Positions 19,943 through 29,456 of a stretch of 64,000 bases of DNA are shown here, piece by piece. A model generated the notes under the pieces. The model made no database searches. It saw only the letters and a program-made list of their open reading frames with translations, and was not told the DNA's origin. Positions within the stretch are counted from its first letter, which is position 1. The number at the start of each line of letters is the position of its first letter. Position numbers and translations under genes: made by a program. Source of the DNA: Myxococcales bacterium (GTDB taxonomy: Bacteria; Myxococcota; Polyangia; Nannocystales; Nannocystaceae); contig JAEUJW010000017.1 in assembly GCA_016793465.1 (NCBI GenBank), forward strand, positions 62,001 to 126,000, given 5' to 3'.

Positions 19943-21427
19943 ATGCTGAGAGCACATACCATTGTCATGATCGCGGCGGCGCTGGCCGCTCCGCAGGTGG
20001 CGTCGGCCCAGGAGGCGAGCGTCGGGGGGTCGGCCGCGGTCGAGGGCCCGAGCGCCGACGGTGCCGCGGCGGCCACAGCCGAGCCGGCCAGGTCGGCGGC
20101 GGGGGATGCGGGCAAGGGCGCGGCCGGGTCGGGCGCCGACGTGAAGTGGATCCGCCGCTACGCGCCCGAGCGCAACATGGTCGAGATCGGGGTGTTCGGC
20201 GGTATCTTCGTGTTCAACAAGGTCCACGACCTCTACGACCCGGACACCGCGCCGCAGGAGCCGCTGCGCCGGCCGACCGCGGACTTCGGGGTGCGCGTGG
20301 CCTACTTCCCGCTGCGCATCCTCGGCGTCGAGGCCGAGTTCTCGGCGCTGCCGGCCAAGTACGCCGCGCCCAACAACGGCGGCGCGTTCATCTACGGCGT
20401 GCGGGCCCACGGCATCCTGCAGCTGCCGTGGTATCGCGTGACCCCGTTCTTCGCCGGCGGTTACGGGCTCATGGGCGTGTCGTCGCCGGCCAGCGTCGCC
20501 GGCAAGGACGTCGACCCGGTCGGTCACATCGGCGGCGGCGTCAAGATGTATATCAACCGCTACCTCGCCGCGCGGCTCGACCTGCGCAACTACATCGGCG
20601 CGCAGGCGGCCGAGCAGACCGACGGCGCGGGCCACTTCCAGGCCACGCTCGGGCTCAGCCTGACGCTGGGGCGCAAGCAGCCGCAGCAGAAGAGGGCCGA
20701 GCCGGGCGACCCGGACCGCGACAAGGACGGCTTCCTCAACGACGTCGACAAGTGCCCCGACACCCCGGGCATCGCGCCGGACGGCTGCCCGGACAGGGAC
20801 TCGGACGGCGACGGGTTCATGGACTCGGTCGACCAGTGCCCGACGGTGCCGGGCGTGGCGCCGGATGGTTGCCCGCCGAAGGACCGCGACCGCGACGGCT
20901 TCCTCGACGAGGTCGACAAGTGCCCCGACGAGCCGGGCGTCGCGCCCGACGGCTGCCCGATCAAGGACACCGACGGCGACGGCATCCTCGATCCCGACGA
21001 CAAGTGCGTGACCGAGCCGGAGACCCGCAACGGCTACCAGGACGCCGACGGCTGCCCCGACGAGATCCCGAAGGAGGTCACCAAGTTCACCGGCGTAATC
21101 AAAGGCATCTTCTTCGACTTCAACAAGGACACGATCAAGAAGAACTCGGCGCCGACGCTCGACGCGGCGGCCAAGATCTTCGTGCAGTTCCCCGACCTGC
21201 GGGTCGAGATCTCGGGCCACACCGACAACGTCGGCTCGCGCGACTACAACGTCGACCTGGCCACGCGCCGCGCCGAGTCGGTCAAGCAGTACCTGATCAC
21301 CAAGGGCGTCGCGGGCGAGCGGATCAAGGTGCGCGGCGCCGGCCCGGACGAGCCGATCGCCGACAACACGAAGGCCAGCGGGCGCGCGAAGAACCGGCGC
21401 ATCGAGTTCAAGATCCTCATCGACTAG
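19943..21427 (+). CDS. OmpA-family outer-membrane protein with thrombospondin type 3 repeats
   Basis: The 494-residue product has a signal peptide (1-23, ending ASAQ), an Ala/Gly linker, a beta-barrel-like region (about 65-245), four calcium-binding thrombospondin type 3 repeats (about 255-375; units DKDGFLNDVDKCPD, DGDGFMDSVDQCP and so on), and an OmpA peptidoglycan-binding domain (385-494) with GHTDNVGSRDYN and LATRRAESVKQYL and the Arg of KNRRIEF. It anchors the outer membrane to the cell wall. A GGAAGGAAAGAG ribosome site precedes the ATG. Confidence 0.9.
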   Translation: MLRAHTIVMIAAALAAPQVASAQEASVGGSAAVEGPSADGAAAATAEPARSAAGDAGKGAAGSGADVKWIRRYAPERNMVEIGVFGGIFVFNKVHDLYDPDTAPQEPLRRPTADFGVRVAYFPLRILGVEAEFSALPAKYAAPNNGGAFIYGVRAHGILQLPWYRVTPFFAGGYGLMGVSSPASVAGKDVDPVGHIGGGVKMYINRYLAARLDLRNYIGAQAAEQTDGAGHFQATLGLSLTLGRKQPQQKRAEPGDPDRDKDGFLNDVDKCPDTPGIAPDGCPDRDSDGDGFMDSVDQCPTVPGVAPDGCPPKDRDRDGFLDEVDKCPDEPGVAPDGCPIKDTDGDGILDPDDKCVTEPETRNGYQDADGCPDEIPKEVTKFTGVIKGIFFDFNKDTIKKNSAPTLDAAAKIFVQFPDLRVEISGHTDNVGSRDYNVDLATRRAESVKQYLITKGVAGERIKVRGAGPDEPIADNTKASGRAKNRRIEFKILID

Positions 21428-21467
21428 CGAGGGCGGACGGACGCGGGCGCCGCGGCGTCCGCGGGGC

Positions 21468-21499
21468 GGCCGGCGGGTCCCTGGCGGGGTCCGCCGGCC
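21468..21499 (+). terminator. Bidirectional GC-rich hairpin between convergent genes
   Basis: GGCCGGCGG (21468-21476) pairs perfectly with CCGCCGGCC (21491-21499) across a 14-nt loop. It lies between the stops of the OmpA gene and the LOG gene, 9 bp from the latter. No T run, so if it terminates it does so weakly or with Rho. Confidence 0.4.
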
Positions 21500-21508
21500 G
21501 TCGGCGTC

Positions 21509-22102
21509 TCACGGGTGCGGGCGCGGGGCGACCGAGTGGGGCAGCGGCGCCTCGGCCAGCTTGACCAGGAGGTCGTCGATCTCGCGCGCGTGCTGGAGGA
21601 TCGGGCGGAACTCGTCGCGGATGAAGCCGAGCTGGTTGGCGTGGTCGAGGAAGCCGAGCAGGGGCGCGTAGAAGCCGGCGACGTCGAGCAGGCCGACGGG
21701 TTTGCGGTGGTAGCCGAGCTGCGACCAGGTCACGACCTCGAACAGCTCCTCGAGCGTGCCGAAGCCGCCGGGCAGGGCGACGAAGGCGTCGGACAGCTGG
21801 GCCATCAGCATCTTGCGGGCGTGCATGCTGTCGACCACGAACAGCTCGGTGAGGCCCGTGTGGCCGGCCTCGAGGTCGACGAGCTTCTGGGGGATGACGC
21901 CGAACACGCGGCCGCCGGCGGCGAGGGCGCTGTCGGCGACCTCGCCCATGAGGCCGACCCGTCCGCCGCCGTAGACGACGTCGATGCCGCGGGCGGCGAG
22001 GGTGGCTCCGAGCGCGCGGGCGGCGGCGGCGTGGGCGGGGTCGGAGCCGCGGTTGGAGCCGCAGAACACGCAGATCCGCCGAAAGGTCCGGGGGAGTTGC
22101 AC
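21509..22102 (-). CDS. LOG-family nucleotide 5'-monophosphate phosphoribohydrolase (TIGR00730)
   Basis: The 197-residue protein has the family's [11 protein letters not shown]-terminus, [10 protein letters not shown] at 44-53, the MHARKMLM segment near 93-100 and the signature [10 protein letters not shown] at 111-120, whose Glu residues are catalytic. Members release free base from nucleoside 5'-monophosphates, in some organisms cytokinin. The start is GTG, supported by TATCTC ending 6 nt upstream. Cytoplasmic, single gene. Confidence 0.9.
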   Translation of the reverse strand: MQLPRTFRRICVFCGSNRGSDPAHAAAARALGATLAARGIDVVYGGGRVGLMGEVADSALAAGGRVFGVIPQKLVDLEAGHTGLTELFVVDSMHARKMLMAQLSDAFVALPGGFGTLEELFEVVTWSQLGYHRKPVGLLDVAGFYAPLLGFLDHANQLGFIRDEFRPILQHAREIDDLLVKLAEAPLPHSVAPRPHP

Positions 22103-22224
22103 GCGGGGGAGATAGCACGGGTGCGGCGCCGGGGTGCGTGAGGGATCCGAGCGTCCGGGGGCCCGCGCCGACCGGGGGGGGACCGCGGCGTCGACGCGGG
22201 GAGGTGGGGTAGATTGGTTCCGGC

Positions 22225-24060
22225 ATGCAGGGTGAAGCGCACGAGGAACGGTTCGACGTGGTCATCGGCGGCGGGGGCCTCGCCGGCCTGACGCTCGCGC
22301 GGCAATTGCGGCGCGAGCTGCCGGAGGCGCGGGTCGCGGTGGTGGAGAAGCAGCGGCGGCCGCTGCCGGTGGCGGCGTGGAAGGTCGGCGAGTCGTCGGT
22401 CGAGCTCGGCTCGCACTACTTCGGGGTCGTGCTCGGGCTCGGGGACTACCTGCGCAAGTGGCACTACATCAAGAACGGGCTGCGCTTTTATCCCGGCGGC
22501 GGGGACACCCTGCCGCTGGCGATGCGCACCGAGATCGGGCCGCCGGCGCTGCCGCCGGTGCCGTCGTTCCAGCTCGACCGCGGGCGCCTCGAGGAGGACC
22601 TGCGGGCCATGAACGAGGCCGACGGCGTGACCATGCTCGAGGGCTGGCAGATCAAGGACGTCGAGCTCGACGAGGGTGAAGCCGATCATGTCGTGACGAT
22701 CCAGGAGACCGGCGGCGAGGCCGCGCGGACGCTGCGCGCCGGTTATTACGTCGACGCCAGCGGGCGCCGCGGGTTCCTGCGCCACAAGCTCGGGCTCGCG
22801 GGCAAGAGCCCGCACACGGCCAACGCGGCGTGGTGGCGGGTCAAGGGGCGGGTCGACGTGGCCGACCTGGTGCCGCAGGAGGACACGGCCTGGCACGCGC
22901 GCGACCCGGAGCACGTGCGCTGGTACTCGACCACGCACTTCATGGGCACGGGCTACTGGTTCTGGTACATCCCGCTGGCGGCGGGCCCGGACGGGCAGGA
23001 CCACACCTCGCTGGGCATCGTCGTGCACGACGAGGTGCACCCGTTCGACACCATCCGCACGCTCGACCGGGCGCTGGCGTGGGTCGAGAGGTTCGAGCCG
23101 GTCTGCTACGCGCAGATCAAGGACCTGCCGGCGGAGGACTTCCTGTGCTTGAAGGGCTACAGCCACGAGTGCAAGCGCTGCTTCTGGCCGCGCTTCTCGC
23201 TGGTCGGCGAGGCCGGCAAGTTCTCGGACCCGCTGTACTCGCCGGGCTCGGACTTCATCGCCCTGGCGAACACGTACACCGCCGAGATCATCAAGGCCCG
23301 CCTGCGCGGCGGGGACGTCGAGCAGCTGGTCGCGCGGTACGAGCGCAGCTACACCGGGTTCTTCAACAACGTCATCGAGATCTACAAGGGCGCGGCGCCG
23401 GTGCTCGGCAGCCCGCGGGTGATGGCGGCCAAGCTGTACTGGGACGACTACGTCTACTGGTCGATGGTGTGCCAGTACTTCTTCCAGCGGCTGTTCGCGG
23501 CGCCCGAGGAGCGGCACCTCGAGTTCGAGACGCTGGCCATGCGCCTCGGCGACATGCAGAAGCGGGCCCAGCTGCTCATGCGCGAGTGGGCGCTGCGCTA
23601 CGGCGACGAGCCGCAGCCGATCCACGTCAAGCTGCCGCTGCTGTCGTCGCTGCTGGCGAACGCCCACCTCGACCTGCAGAAGGTGATGACGATCGACGAG
23701 ACGCTGGCGTACATCCGCGACCGCTGCGAGCGGACGGCGGAGATGCTCGACGACCTGGTGGTGCGGGCGCTGGCCTCGCTGGGGCCCGCCGGGGCGCGCG
23801 AGCTGGCGGCGGCGCTCGACCTGCCGAGCTGGCCGCGGCGGTCGTTCCGCGAGCGGCTGGCGGCCGAGGCGCTGGAGGGCGGGACGCGCCGGCGTCACCT
23901 GCCGCCGATCGTGCGCGACATGGAGCGCATGCTCGGGCGCATGGAGGTCCACCCGGAGTCGGAGCCGCTGGCGACCATGCTGGCGCGGGCGTTCGGCGAC
24001 CCGCCGCTGGCGCCGGCGAGCGCGGCGGTCGACTCGCCGCCGGCGAGCGCGGCGGTCTAG
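22225..24060 (+). CDS. Flavin-dependent halogenase family protein
   Basis: The 611-residue protein has an FAD-binding Rossmann motif ([14 protein letters not shown], 12-25), GESSV (55-59) in the place of the GEA(T/S) motif of halogenases, DASGRRGFL near 178, and WFWYIP at 245-250, the WxWxIP motif taken as diagnostic of flavin-dependent halogenases. A second FAD contact, [12 protein letters not shown], is near 332-343. The C-terminal 230 residues are helical. No biosynthetic enzymes surround it, so the substrate is open; it could be a plain monooxygenase. TAGATT ends 9 nt before the ATG. Confidence 0.75.
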   Translation: MQGEAHEERFDVVIGGGGLAGLTLARQLRRELPEARVAVVEKQRRPLPVAAWKVGESSVELGSHYFGVVLGLGDYLRKWHYIKNGLRFYPGGGDTLPLAMRTEIGPPALPPVPSFQLDRGRLEEDLRAMNEADGVTMLEGWQIKDVELDEGEADHVVTIQETGGEAARTLRAGYYVDASGRRGFLRHKLGLAGKSPHTANAAWWRVKGRVDVADLVPQEDTAWHARDPEHVRWYSTTHFMGTGYWFWYIPLAAGPDGQDHTSLGIVVHDEVHPFDTIRTLDRALAWVERFEPVCYAQIKDLPAEDFLCLKGYSHECKRCFWPRFSLVGEAGKFSDPLYSPGSDFIALANTYTAEIIKARLRGGDVEQLVARYERSYTGFFNNVIEIYKGAAPVLGSPRVMAAKLYWDDYVYWSMVCQYFFQRLFAAPEERHLEFETLAMRLGDMQKRAQLLMREWALRYGDEPQPIHVKLPLLSSLLANAHLDLQKVMTIDETLAYIRDRCERTAEMLDDLVVRALASLGPAGARELAAALDLPSWPRRSFRERLAAEALEGGTRRRHLPPIVRDMERMLGRMEVHPESEPLATMLARAFGDPPLAPASAAVDSPPASAAV

Positions 24061-24099
24061 CCGGCGCGTCGTGCGGGGCAACTGCGGTATCGTCGGCCG

Positions 24100-24834
24100 A
24101 TGAGACGACCACAGCCGACGGCGGAGTCGAAGGCGCGGGCCGAGCGGATCGCGCGGGCGCTGGCGGGGATGCTGGACGAGCCGCCGCCGACGGTCGAGCC
24201 GGGGCTGTTCGGCAAGGCGCGGGCCGAGCGGGTCAGGGCCTACGGGACCGCGATCGCAAGCGGGCCGGCGATCGCGGCCAACTCGGGCGCGCTAGTGTGC
24301 CCGGGCTGCGCAGGGGCGATGCACGCGGTCGGCATGGGCCAGGGCGTGGAGGTCGACCAGTGCATCGAGTGCGGCGCGGTGTGGTTCGACGCGGGCGAGC
24401 TCGACGCGCTGCTGACGAGCGAGGTCGCGGACGAGGAGGCGCCGGTGACCGACCTGCCGGCGCTGCGCCGGCGCATGACGGGGCTGGTGCCGGGCGAGTC
24501 GCAGGCGGCGATCCGCTACCGCGAGTGCCCGCGCTGCGGCGACGTCATGGCGCGCCGCAACTTCGGCACGATCAGCGGGGTCGTGGTCGACGAGTGCCCG
24601 CGGCACGGGGTGCTGCTCGACGAGGGCGAGCTGCAGGCGCTCGAGACGTTCGTGCGGGTCGGCGGCAAGCAGCTGGGCGAGCAGGTGCGGGCCGACCAGG
24701 GCCTGCGCAGCGTGCCGCCGGCGCCGGAGCCGCACGCCCGCCCGGGCGAGGTGCGCACGACCGGGCAGAGCGTCGTCGTCGAGGCGGCGACGGAGTCGCT
24801 GGCGTCGACGATCTGGCGGCTGCTGTTCGGCTGA
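24100..24834 (+). CDS. Zinc-ribbon protein with two zf-TFIIB-like domains
   Basis: The 244-residue product contains two zinc-ribbon modules: CPGCAGAMHAV ... CIECGAVWFDAGEL (about 67-106) and CPRCGDVMARR ... CPRHGVLLDEGEL (about 144-178), the latter with one Cys replaced by His. This is the zf-TFIIB family pattern; members are of uncertain function. The N-terminus is charged and helical, and the C-terminus ends in a short hydrophobic segment (IWRLLFG). TATCGT ends 6 nt before the ATG, the clearest leaderless case in the window. Confidence 0.75.
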   Translation: MRRPQPTAESKARAERIARALAGMLDEPPPTVEPGLFGKARAERVRAYGTAIASGPAIAANSGALVCPGCAGAMHAVGMGQGVEVDQCIECGAVWFDAGELDALLTSEVADEEAPVTDLPALRRRMTGLVPGESQAAIRYRECPRCGDVMARRNFGTISGVVVDECPRHGVLLDEGELQALETFVRVGGKQLGEQVRADQGLRSVPPAPEPHARPGEVRTTGQSVVVEAATESLASTIWRLLFG

Positions 24835-24840
24835 CGCGGC

Positions 24841-25692
24841 TCAGATCTGGTCGAGCTGGGCGGCGAGGGCGGAGGTGAAGGCCATGAGCTCCTCGGCGGT
24901 GGTCTGGGCGTCGCTCTCGATGACGACCACGGCGATCGGGCGCACGGCGACGGCGCCGGCGACGACGACCGGCTGATCGACGACGGGGCCTATGGTGAGG
25001 TGGAGCTCGGAGTGGGCCTGGCCGGTGCGGGCGAACAGGGGCGCTTCGCCGTGGAGGCGGAGGATGCGGAGCGTCGGCTTGTCGCCGGCGGTGGGGCGCG
25101 CGGTGGTGCCGTCGCGGACGAGCGCGAGGGCGGCGTCGATCGTCATGTCGAGGGTGAGCTCCTCCTCGAGCCAGCGGGCCCCGCCGAGCCACACGTCGCA
25201 CAGGCTGGTGCGCAGGCGCCAGCCGTGGCCGGGGATCTTGCGGGCGCGGCGGTGCAGCAGGCGCGGCGCGGAGGCGAGGGCGCGGCTGACGGCGAGCAGC
25301 AGCAGGGCGGTCTCGGCGAGCGGGATCTCGGCGATGGTCGGGGCGAGGGCGCGGGCTCTCGCCTGCACGTGGCCGACGTCCCACACGTGCTGGGCGACGG
25401 TGAGGGTCGGGAACTCGCTGGTGGTGTCGGCGAGCGGCGAGTCCGCGGCGACGCGGAGGCTGTAGAGCGGGTCGCCGACGGCGACGGTGGCGCCGTCGGC
25501 GACGGCGACGGCGGTGATCGTGCCGGTGTGCGGGGCGAGCAGCTCGGTGATCGCCTTGTCGCTCTCGACCTCGACGACGGGGTCGTCCTTGGCGACCCTG
25601 TCGCCGGGGCGGCGGAGGAAGCGGACCGGATGGGCCTGTGTGCCCTCCGAGATCGCTGGAAGCCGAACCTCGACGATCTCTGATGTTGCCAC
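24841..25692 (-). CDS. Lipoyl-domain protein resembling a degenerate 2-oxoacid dehydrogenase E2
   Basis: The 283-residue product begins with a biotinyl/lipoyl domain (1-75: IVEVRLPAISEG, VVEVESDKAITEL with the modifiable Lys, GDPLYSLR). The C-terminal part has the general length and helix pattern of an E2 acyltransferase domain (TLTVAQHVWDVGHV, ALLLLAVSRAL) but the catalytic HxxxDG is absent; the region reads VVVIESDAQTTAEELMAFTSALA. No E1 or E3 genes are nearby. The GTG at 25692 is the first codon before the lipoyl domain and has a GAGG seven bases upstream; TACAAT at 25712-25717 (minus strand) may be its -10. Confidence 0.7.
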   Translation of the reverse strand: MATSEIVEVRLPAISEGTQAHPVRFLRRPGDRVAKDDPVVEVESDKAITELLAPHTGTITAVAVADGATVAVGDPLYSLRVAADSPLADTTSEFPTLTVAQHVWDVGHVQARARALAPTIAEIPLAETALLLLAVSRALASAPRLLHRRARKIPGHGWRLRTSLCDVWLGGARWLEEELTLDMTIDAALALVRDGTTARPTAGDKPTLRILRLHGEAPLFARTGQAHSELHLTIGPVVDQPVVVAGAVAVRPIAVVVIESDAQTTAEELMAFTSALAAQLDQI

Positions 25693-25826
25693 GACGACAC
25701 CTCGCGCGGAGATTGTACCAGCAGGGAAACGGGGGGCGTGGATGGGGTGCAGGGCCCCCGAGCACGCGGGCGCGCGAAAACGGTGGCTGTGATGCTTGCC
25801 GATGCACAAACGCGGCGCGACGCTGC

Positions 25827-25832
25827 TAGCTT
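25827..25832 (+). promoter_or_regulatory. -10-like TAGCTT of the adenylate cyclase gene
   Basis: TAGCTT ends 8 nt before the in-frame GTG at 25841, with TGCACA 18 nt further up as a possible -35. It argues that the upstream ATG at 25802 is not used. Confidence 0.35.
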
Positions 25833-25840
25833 GGGGCTCC

Positions 25841-27046
25841 GTGGCCCGCTCGTCGTCGTCGTCGATCCGCGAGCTCATCGCGCCGCTGCGAGTGGCGCGC
25901 ATGCAGCTCCCGCTCAGCCGGATCCTGATGATCGCGGCGGCGATCCACCTCGGGCAGGTCGCGCTGTTCACGTGGCTCGGGGTGTGGGAGATGGCGGCCT
26001 ACAACGTGCTCAGCGTGGCGGCGTTCGCGGGGGCGTACGCGCTGCTGCGGCGCGGCGGGTTCAAGGCGGCGTCGCTGATCGGCACGCTCGAGGTGCTGAT
26101 CCACCAGGCGCTGGCGGTGCACTTCGTGGGCTGGGGCGCGGGGTTCCAGTACTACCTGCTGGCGGCGGCGCCGCTCGAGCTGATGCTCGGCGTGCGCTCG
26201 CGGGCGAGTCAGGCGGGCTTCCTGGTGCTGGCGCTCGGGCTGTTCGTGGGGCTGGCGATCGCGTATCAGCAGGCGGCGCCGCCGTACGCGCTCGACCCGA
26301 CGTTCGTGCGGGTGTACGGGCTGGTGAACACGATCCTGGCGTTCGCCCTGCCGATCGCGTTCTCGTTCTACCTGCGGCGGGCGGCGGAGGTGGCGGAGGC
26401 GGCGCTCGAGGACCAGCGCCAGCGCTCGGAGGCGCTGCTGCACCGCGTGCTGCCGCCGTCGATCGTCGAGCGGCTGCGCGAGAGCGGGGGCTCGCTGGCG
26501 GAGGCGGTCGACGAGGCGTCGATCCTGTTCGCGGACATCGTCGGGTTCACGCGGTTCGCCGAGCGCACCCCGCCGCGCGAGGTGCTGGCGGTGCTCGACG
26601 CCATCTTCGCGGCGTTCGACGAGCTGGTCGAGGCGCGCGGGCTCGAGAAGATCAAGACGCTGGGCGACGCGTACATGGTGGCCGCGGGCGCGCCGACCAG
26701 CCGCGAGGACCACGCGGAGGCGCTGGCCGACCTGGCGCTGGCGATGCTCGAGGAGCTGCAGCAGCACACCGACCGCGTGCCGGGCGGGCTGATGATGCGC
26801 ATCGGCATCCACTCGGGGCCGGTGGTCGCGGGGGTGATCGGGCGCTCGAAGTTCGCGTACGACCTGTGGGGCGACACGGTCAACACGGCGGCCCGCATGG
26901 AGTCGCACGGCGAGCCGGGCCGGATCCAGGTCAGCGAGGCGACGGCGCGGCGGCTCGGGCCGGCCCTGCGGGTCGAGGAGCGCGGGCTCATCGACGTCAA
27001 GGGCAAGGGCTTGATGCGCACGTTCTGGGTGCTCGGGCGTCGGTGA
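25841..27046 (+). CDS. Membrane-anchored class III adenylate/guanylate cyclase
   Basis: The protein (401 residues from the GTG at 25841; an in-frame ATG lies at 25802) has six hydrophobic helices in the first 190 residues, then a short coiled coil (RRAAEVAEAALEDQRQRSEALLHRVLPPSI) and a class III cyclase domain. Catalytic features are present: FADIVGFTRF (metal Asp), EKIKTLGDAYMVAAG (purine-specifying Lys and second metal Asp), and DLWGDTVNTAARMES (purine Asp and transition-state Asn/Arg). Lys plus Asp favours ATP over GTP. It would make cAMP at the inner face of the membrane in response to an unknown signal. Confidence 0.88.
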   Translation: MARSSSSSIRELIAPLRVARMQLPLSRILMIAAAIHLGQVALFTWLGVWEMAAYNVLSVAAFAGAYALLRRGGFKAASLIGTLEVLIHQALAVHFVGWGAGFQYYLLAAAPLELMLGVRSRASQAGFLVLALGLFVGLAIAYQQAAPPYALDPTFVRVYGLVNTILAFALPIAFSFYLRRAAEVAEAALEDQRQRSEALLHRVLPPSIVERLRESGGSLAEAVDEASILFADIVGFTRFAERTPPREVLAVLDAIFAAFDELVEARGLEKIKTLGDAYMVAAGAPTSREDHAEALADLALAMLEELQQHTDRVPGGLMMRIGIHSGPVVAGVIGRSKFAYDLWGDTVNTAARMESHGEPGRIQVSEATARRLGPALRVEERGLIDVKGKGLMRTFWVLGRR

Positions 27047-27083
27047 GGCGGCGGCGTAGCGACGGGCTGCGGGCGGGCGGGTC

Positions 27084-29453
27084 TTAGAAGCGGCCCTCGA
27101 GCGTGAGCAGGAAGCGGTGCTCGGGCGAGGGGATGCGCAGCAGCGTGCTGTCGCGCTTGTCGAGCCACACGTAGTTGTCGTAGCGGCCCATCAAGAGGAA
27201 CGTCTTTTTGAACAGGTAGCCGACCTCGAGGTAGCTCCACAGGCTGTGCTCGAGGTACGTGTTGTCGTCGATGGCGAAGTTCTGGTAGCGCACGCGGGTG
27301 CGGATCCGCAGGGGGTCGACGGGGCGGGCGGACAGGGTGAGCCAGGCGGAGATGTCCTGGCGGTAGCCGCGGCGGGGGTCGGCCTGGGGCTCGCCGGGTT
27401 TGTACTGGTTGGCGTTGTCGGGGTCGGTGATGTCGGTCGACTCGGGGTCGCCCATGAAGCGGTGCTGGAAGCGGGGCACCAGCTTGACGCGGCGGTGGGG
27501 CAGGAACGCGGCCTGAAGGTTGTACTTCATGGTCTCGCCGCGGCAGTTGTTGTAGATGATGCCGCCCTCGTAGCCGTAGTCGACCGTGGTGTCGACGTCG
27601 CCGCTGCCGTCGCCGCCGTCGACGGAGTCGGACAGGCCGTCGGAGCCGCCGTAGCAGTACTGCGAGCCGCTGGTGCGGACGTCGCGGTCGTAGCCCTCGA
27701 ACCACGCGGCGGGGATGAACCACCGCCTGGCCTGGTACTCGATGCGGGTGCGGGTGTGCAGCGAGGGGACCTTCGAGGTCGGCGAGACCCAGAAGTTGAG
27801 CCAGCTCTGCAGGTACATCTTCGCGGTCACGCGGCCGGTGTAGCGCACGCGGAAGCCGGCCTCGTCGCGGGCGCGCTGGCCCTCGAACTGGTCGCGGCCG
27901 GCGAGCGGGCGGGCGTAGGGGTTGGCGTAGTCGCGGTCGTAGTAGCGGACGATGGTCTCGATCTCGTGGGTCTTCCACGAGGCGACCCAGCGCAGCAGCG
28001 CCGCGAAGCCGCCGCCGCCGCGGGGCTCGGGGCTGTCCTGCGTGGCCTTCTTCATCGAGTCGAAGCTGCGCGCGACCTCGACGCCGAGGTCGGACCAGCG
28101 GCGGCCCCACGCGCCGTTGAGGCCGACCGCGCCGAACGGGCCGCCGAACGGCACGCGCTGCGACTCCTGGAAGTCGAGGTTCTTGCCCTTGACCTGCCAG
28201 GTGATGTCGGTGCCGTAGCCGGTCGCGCCGACCCACGAGCGGCGGTTGAAGAAGTAGCTGACGTTGCCGCCGGCGGTGATGTCGCGGTACATCCGCGGCA
28301 GCGTCTGGTAGCGGGCCGTCGGCGAGGGCGCGAGCGGGTCGTCCTGGCGGATGTACAGGTCGGGCGCGCTGCAGTTGGGGTTGTCGTCGTCACGCGGGTC
28401 GGCGCACTTGTCGGCGTCGTACGAGTAGTACTGGTACAGCTGCTTCGACATCACCGAGCTGAAGGCGTAGGCCTGCAGCCAGCCGGGGCCGATCTCGAGG
28501 CGCTTCAGGCCGACGGCGAGGCCCTGCATGGTCTGCTGCCAGCGGAAGTCGGGGGTGACGTAGGTGTTGGCGAGGTCGCCGTCGCAGGGGGGCGAGTCGA
28601 GCTCGCCGGTCGACTCGCGGCACAGCTTGGACAGCTTGACCGGGCGCGGGTAGATCGTGTTGTCGCGGTAGATGCCGTTGGGCGTGTAGTTGCGGCTGTT
28701 GTCGAAGGTGAGGCGCTGGCCGAAGCCGGCGCGGTAGGTGCCGGCGTGCACGACCCACTTGTCGGTGTCCCACTGGGCGTAGATCTTGGGCAGGACGGGC
28801 GTGGGGCGCGGGGCCTCGGCGGACAGGGCGTCGCGCACGGGGTCGTAGCGCACGTCGTTGACGCGGTTGCGCACGAGCACGCCGGCGACGCCGATGTTGA
28901 GGTGGCGCAGGGTCTGGACCTGGCCGTCGAGGGCCATGGCGGGGGCGCGCCGGTCGGGCGGCGACCAGGCGGTGCGCAGGCGGACCTTGCCGGACGTCGA
29001 CGCGTAGCGCACGCCGGGGTCGCGGATGTAGATGAACGGGGCGATCGACCGCAGCAGCTTGGCGTCGACGACGTTGTTGATCACCAGCGCGGCGGGGTCG
29101 TGGATGAAGCCGACCTCCTCGCGGTATTTGATGATCGCGTCGACCTCGGCGTAGCTGAGGTTCGGGAGGGTGAACAGCTCGTCGCGCTTGGCGGCGTTGA
29201 GGTCGACGCCGCGGCGCAGCAGCTCGACCAGGGTCTCGAAGGTCTCGGGGCCGATGTCGCCGGCGGTGCTGAGCTCGAGCAGGTCGTCCTCGTCGTCGAC
29301 CTCGATGTAGGTCTCGTACTCGGCGGCGCGCGCGAGCGAGGGGAGAGCGAGCGACAGGAGGAGGGCGGCGGCGAGGGTGCGCGAGCGGCGACGCGTCCTT
29401 GCTGTCCCTGGGGACAGGCCTGGCGCGGCGGGGCGGAGCGGGCGGGGCATCAC
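27084..29453 (-). CDS. Outer-membrane beta-barrel protein with N-terminal helix-hairpin-helix (ComEA-like) region
   Basis: The 789-residue product has an Arg-rich leader and hydrophobic core (27-44, ending ARA), then a helix-hairpin-helix region (about 80-130): VDLNAAKRDELFTLPNLSY and AIIKYREEVGFI, the pattern of ComEA-type DNA-binding proteins. The remaining 650 residues are rich in alternating hydrophobic/aromatic strands and end in LLTLEGRF with a terminal Phe, the outer-membrane insertion signal. Binding or passage of DNA at the outer membrane is inference. Its ATG is 3 bp after the stop of the HAD gene, so the two are co-transcribed. Confidence 0.75.
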   Translation of the reverse strand: MMPRPLRPAAPGLSPGTARTRRRSRTLAAALLLSLALPSLARAAEYETYIEVDDEDDLLELSTAGDIGPETFETLVELLRRGVDLNAAKRDELFTLPNLSYAEVDAIIKYREEVGFIHDPAALVINNVVDAKLLRSIAPFIYIRDPGVRYASTSGKVRLRTAWSPPDRRAPAMALDGQVQTLRHLNIGVAGVLVRNRVNDVRYDPVRDALSAEAPRPTPVLPKIYAQWDTDKWVVHAGTYRAGFGQRLTFDNSRNYTPNGIYRDNTIYPRPVKLSKLCRESTGELDSPPCDGDLANTYVTPDFRWQQTMQGLAVGLKRLEIGPGWLQAYAFSSVMSKQLYQYYSYDADKCADPRDDDNPNCSAPDLYIRQDDPLAPSPTARYQTLPRMYRDITAGGNVSYFFNRRSWVGATGYGTDITWQVKGKNLDFQESQRVPFGGPFGAVGLNGAWGRRWSDLGVEVARSFDSMKKATQDSPEPRGGGGFAALLRWVASWKTHEIETIVRYYDRDYANPYARPLAGRDQFEGQRARDEAGFRVRYTGRVTAKMYLQSWLNFWVSPTSKVPSLHTRTRIEYQARRWFIPAAWFEGYDRDVRTSGSQYCYGGSDGLSDSVDGGDGSGDVDTTVDYGYEGGIIYNNCRGETMKYNLQAAFLPHRRVKLVPRFQHRFMGDPESTDITDPDNANQYKPGEPQADPRRGYRQDISAWLTLSARPVDPLRIRTRVRYQNFAIDDNTYLEHSLWSYLEVGYLFKKTFLLMGRYDNYVWLDKRDSTLLRIPSPEHRFLLTLEGRF

Positions 29454-29456
29454 GTC

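Noticed and set aside
24841..25692. A functional 2-oxoacid dehydrogenase E2
   Set aside because: The HxxxDG acyltransferase motif is missing and there are no E1 or E3 genes nearby.
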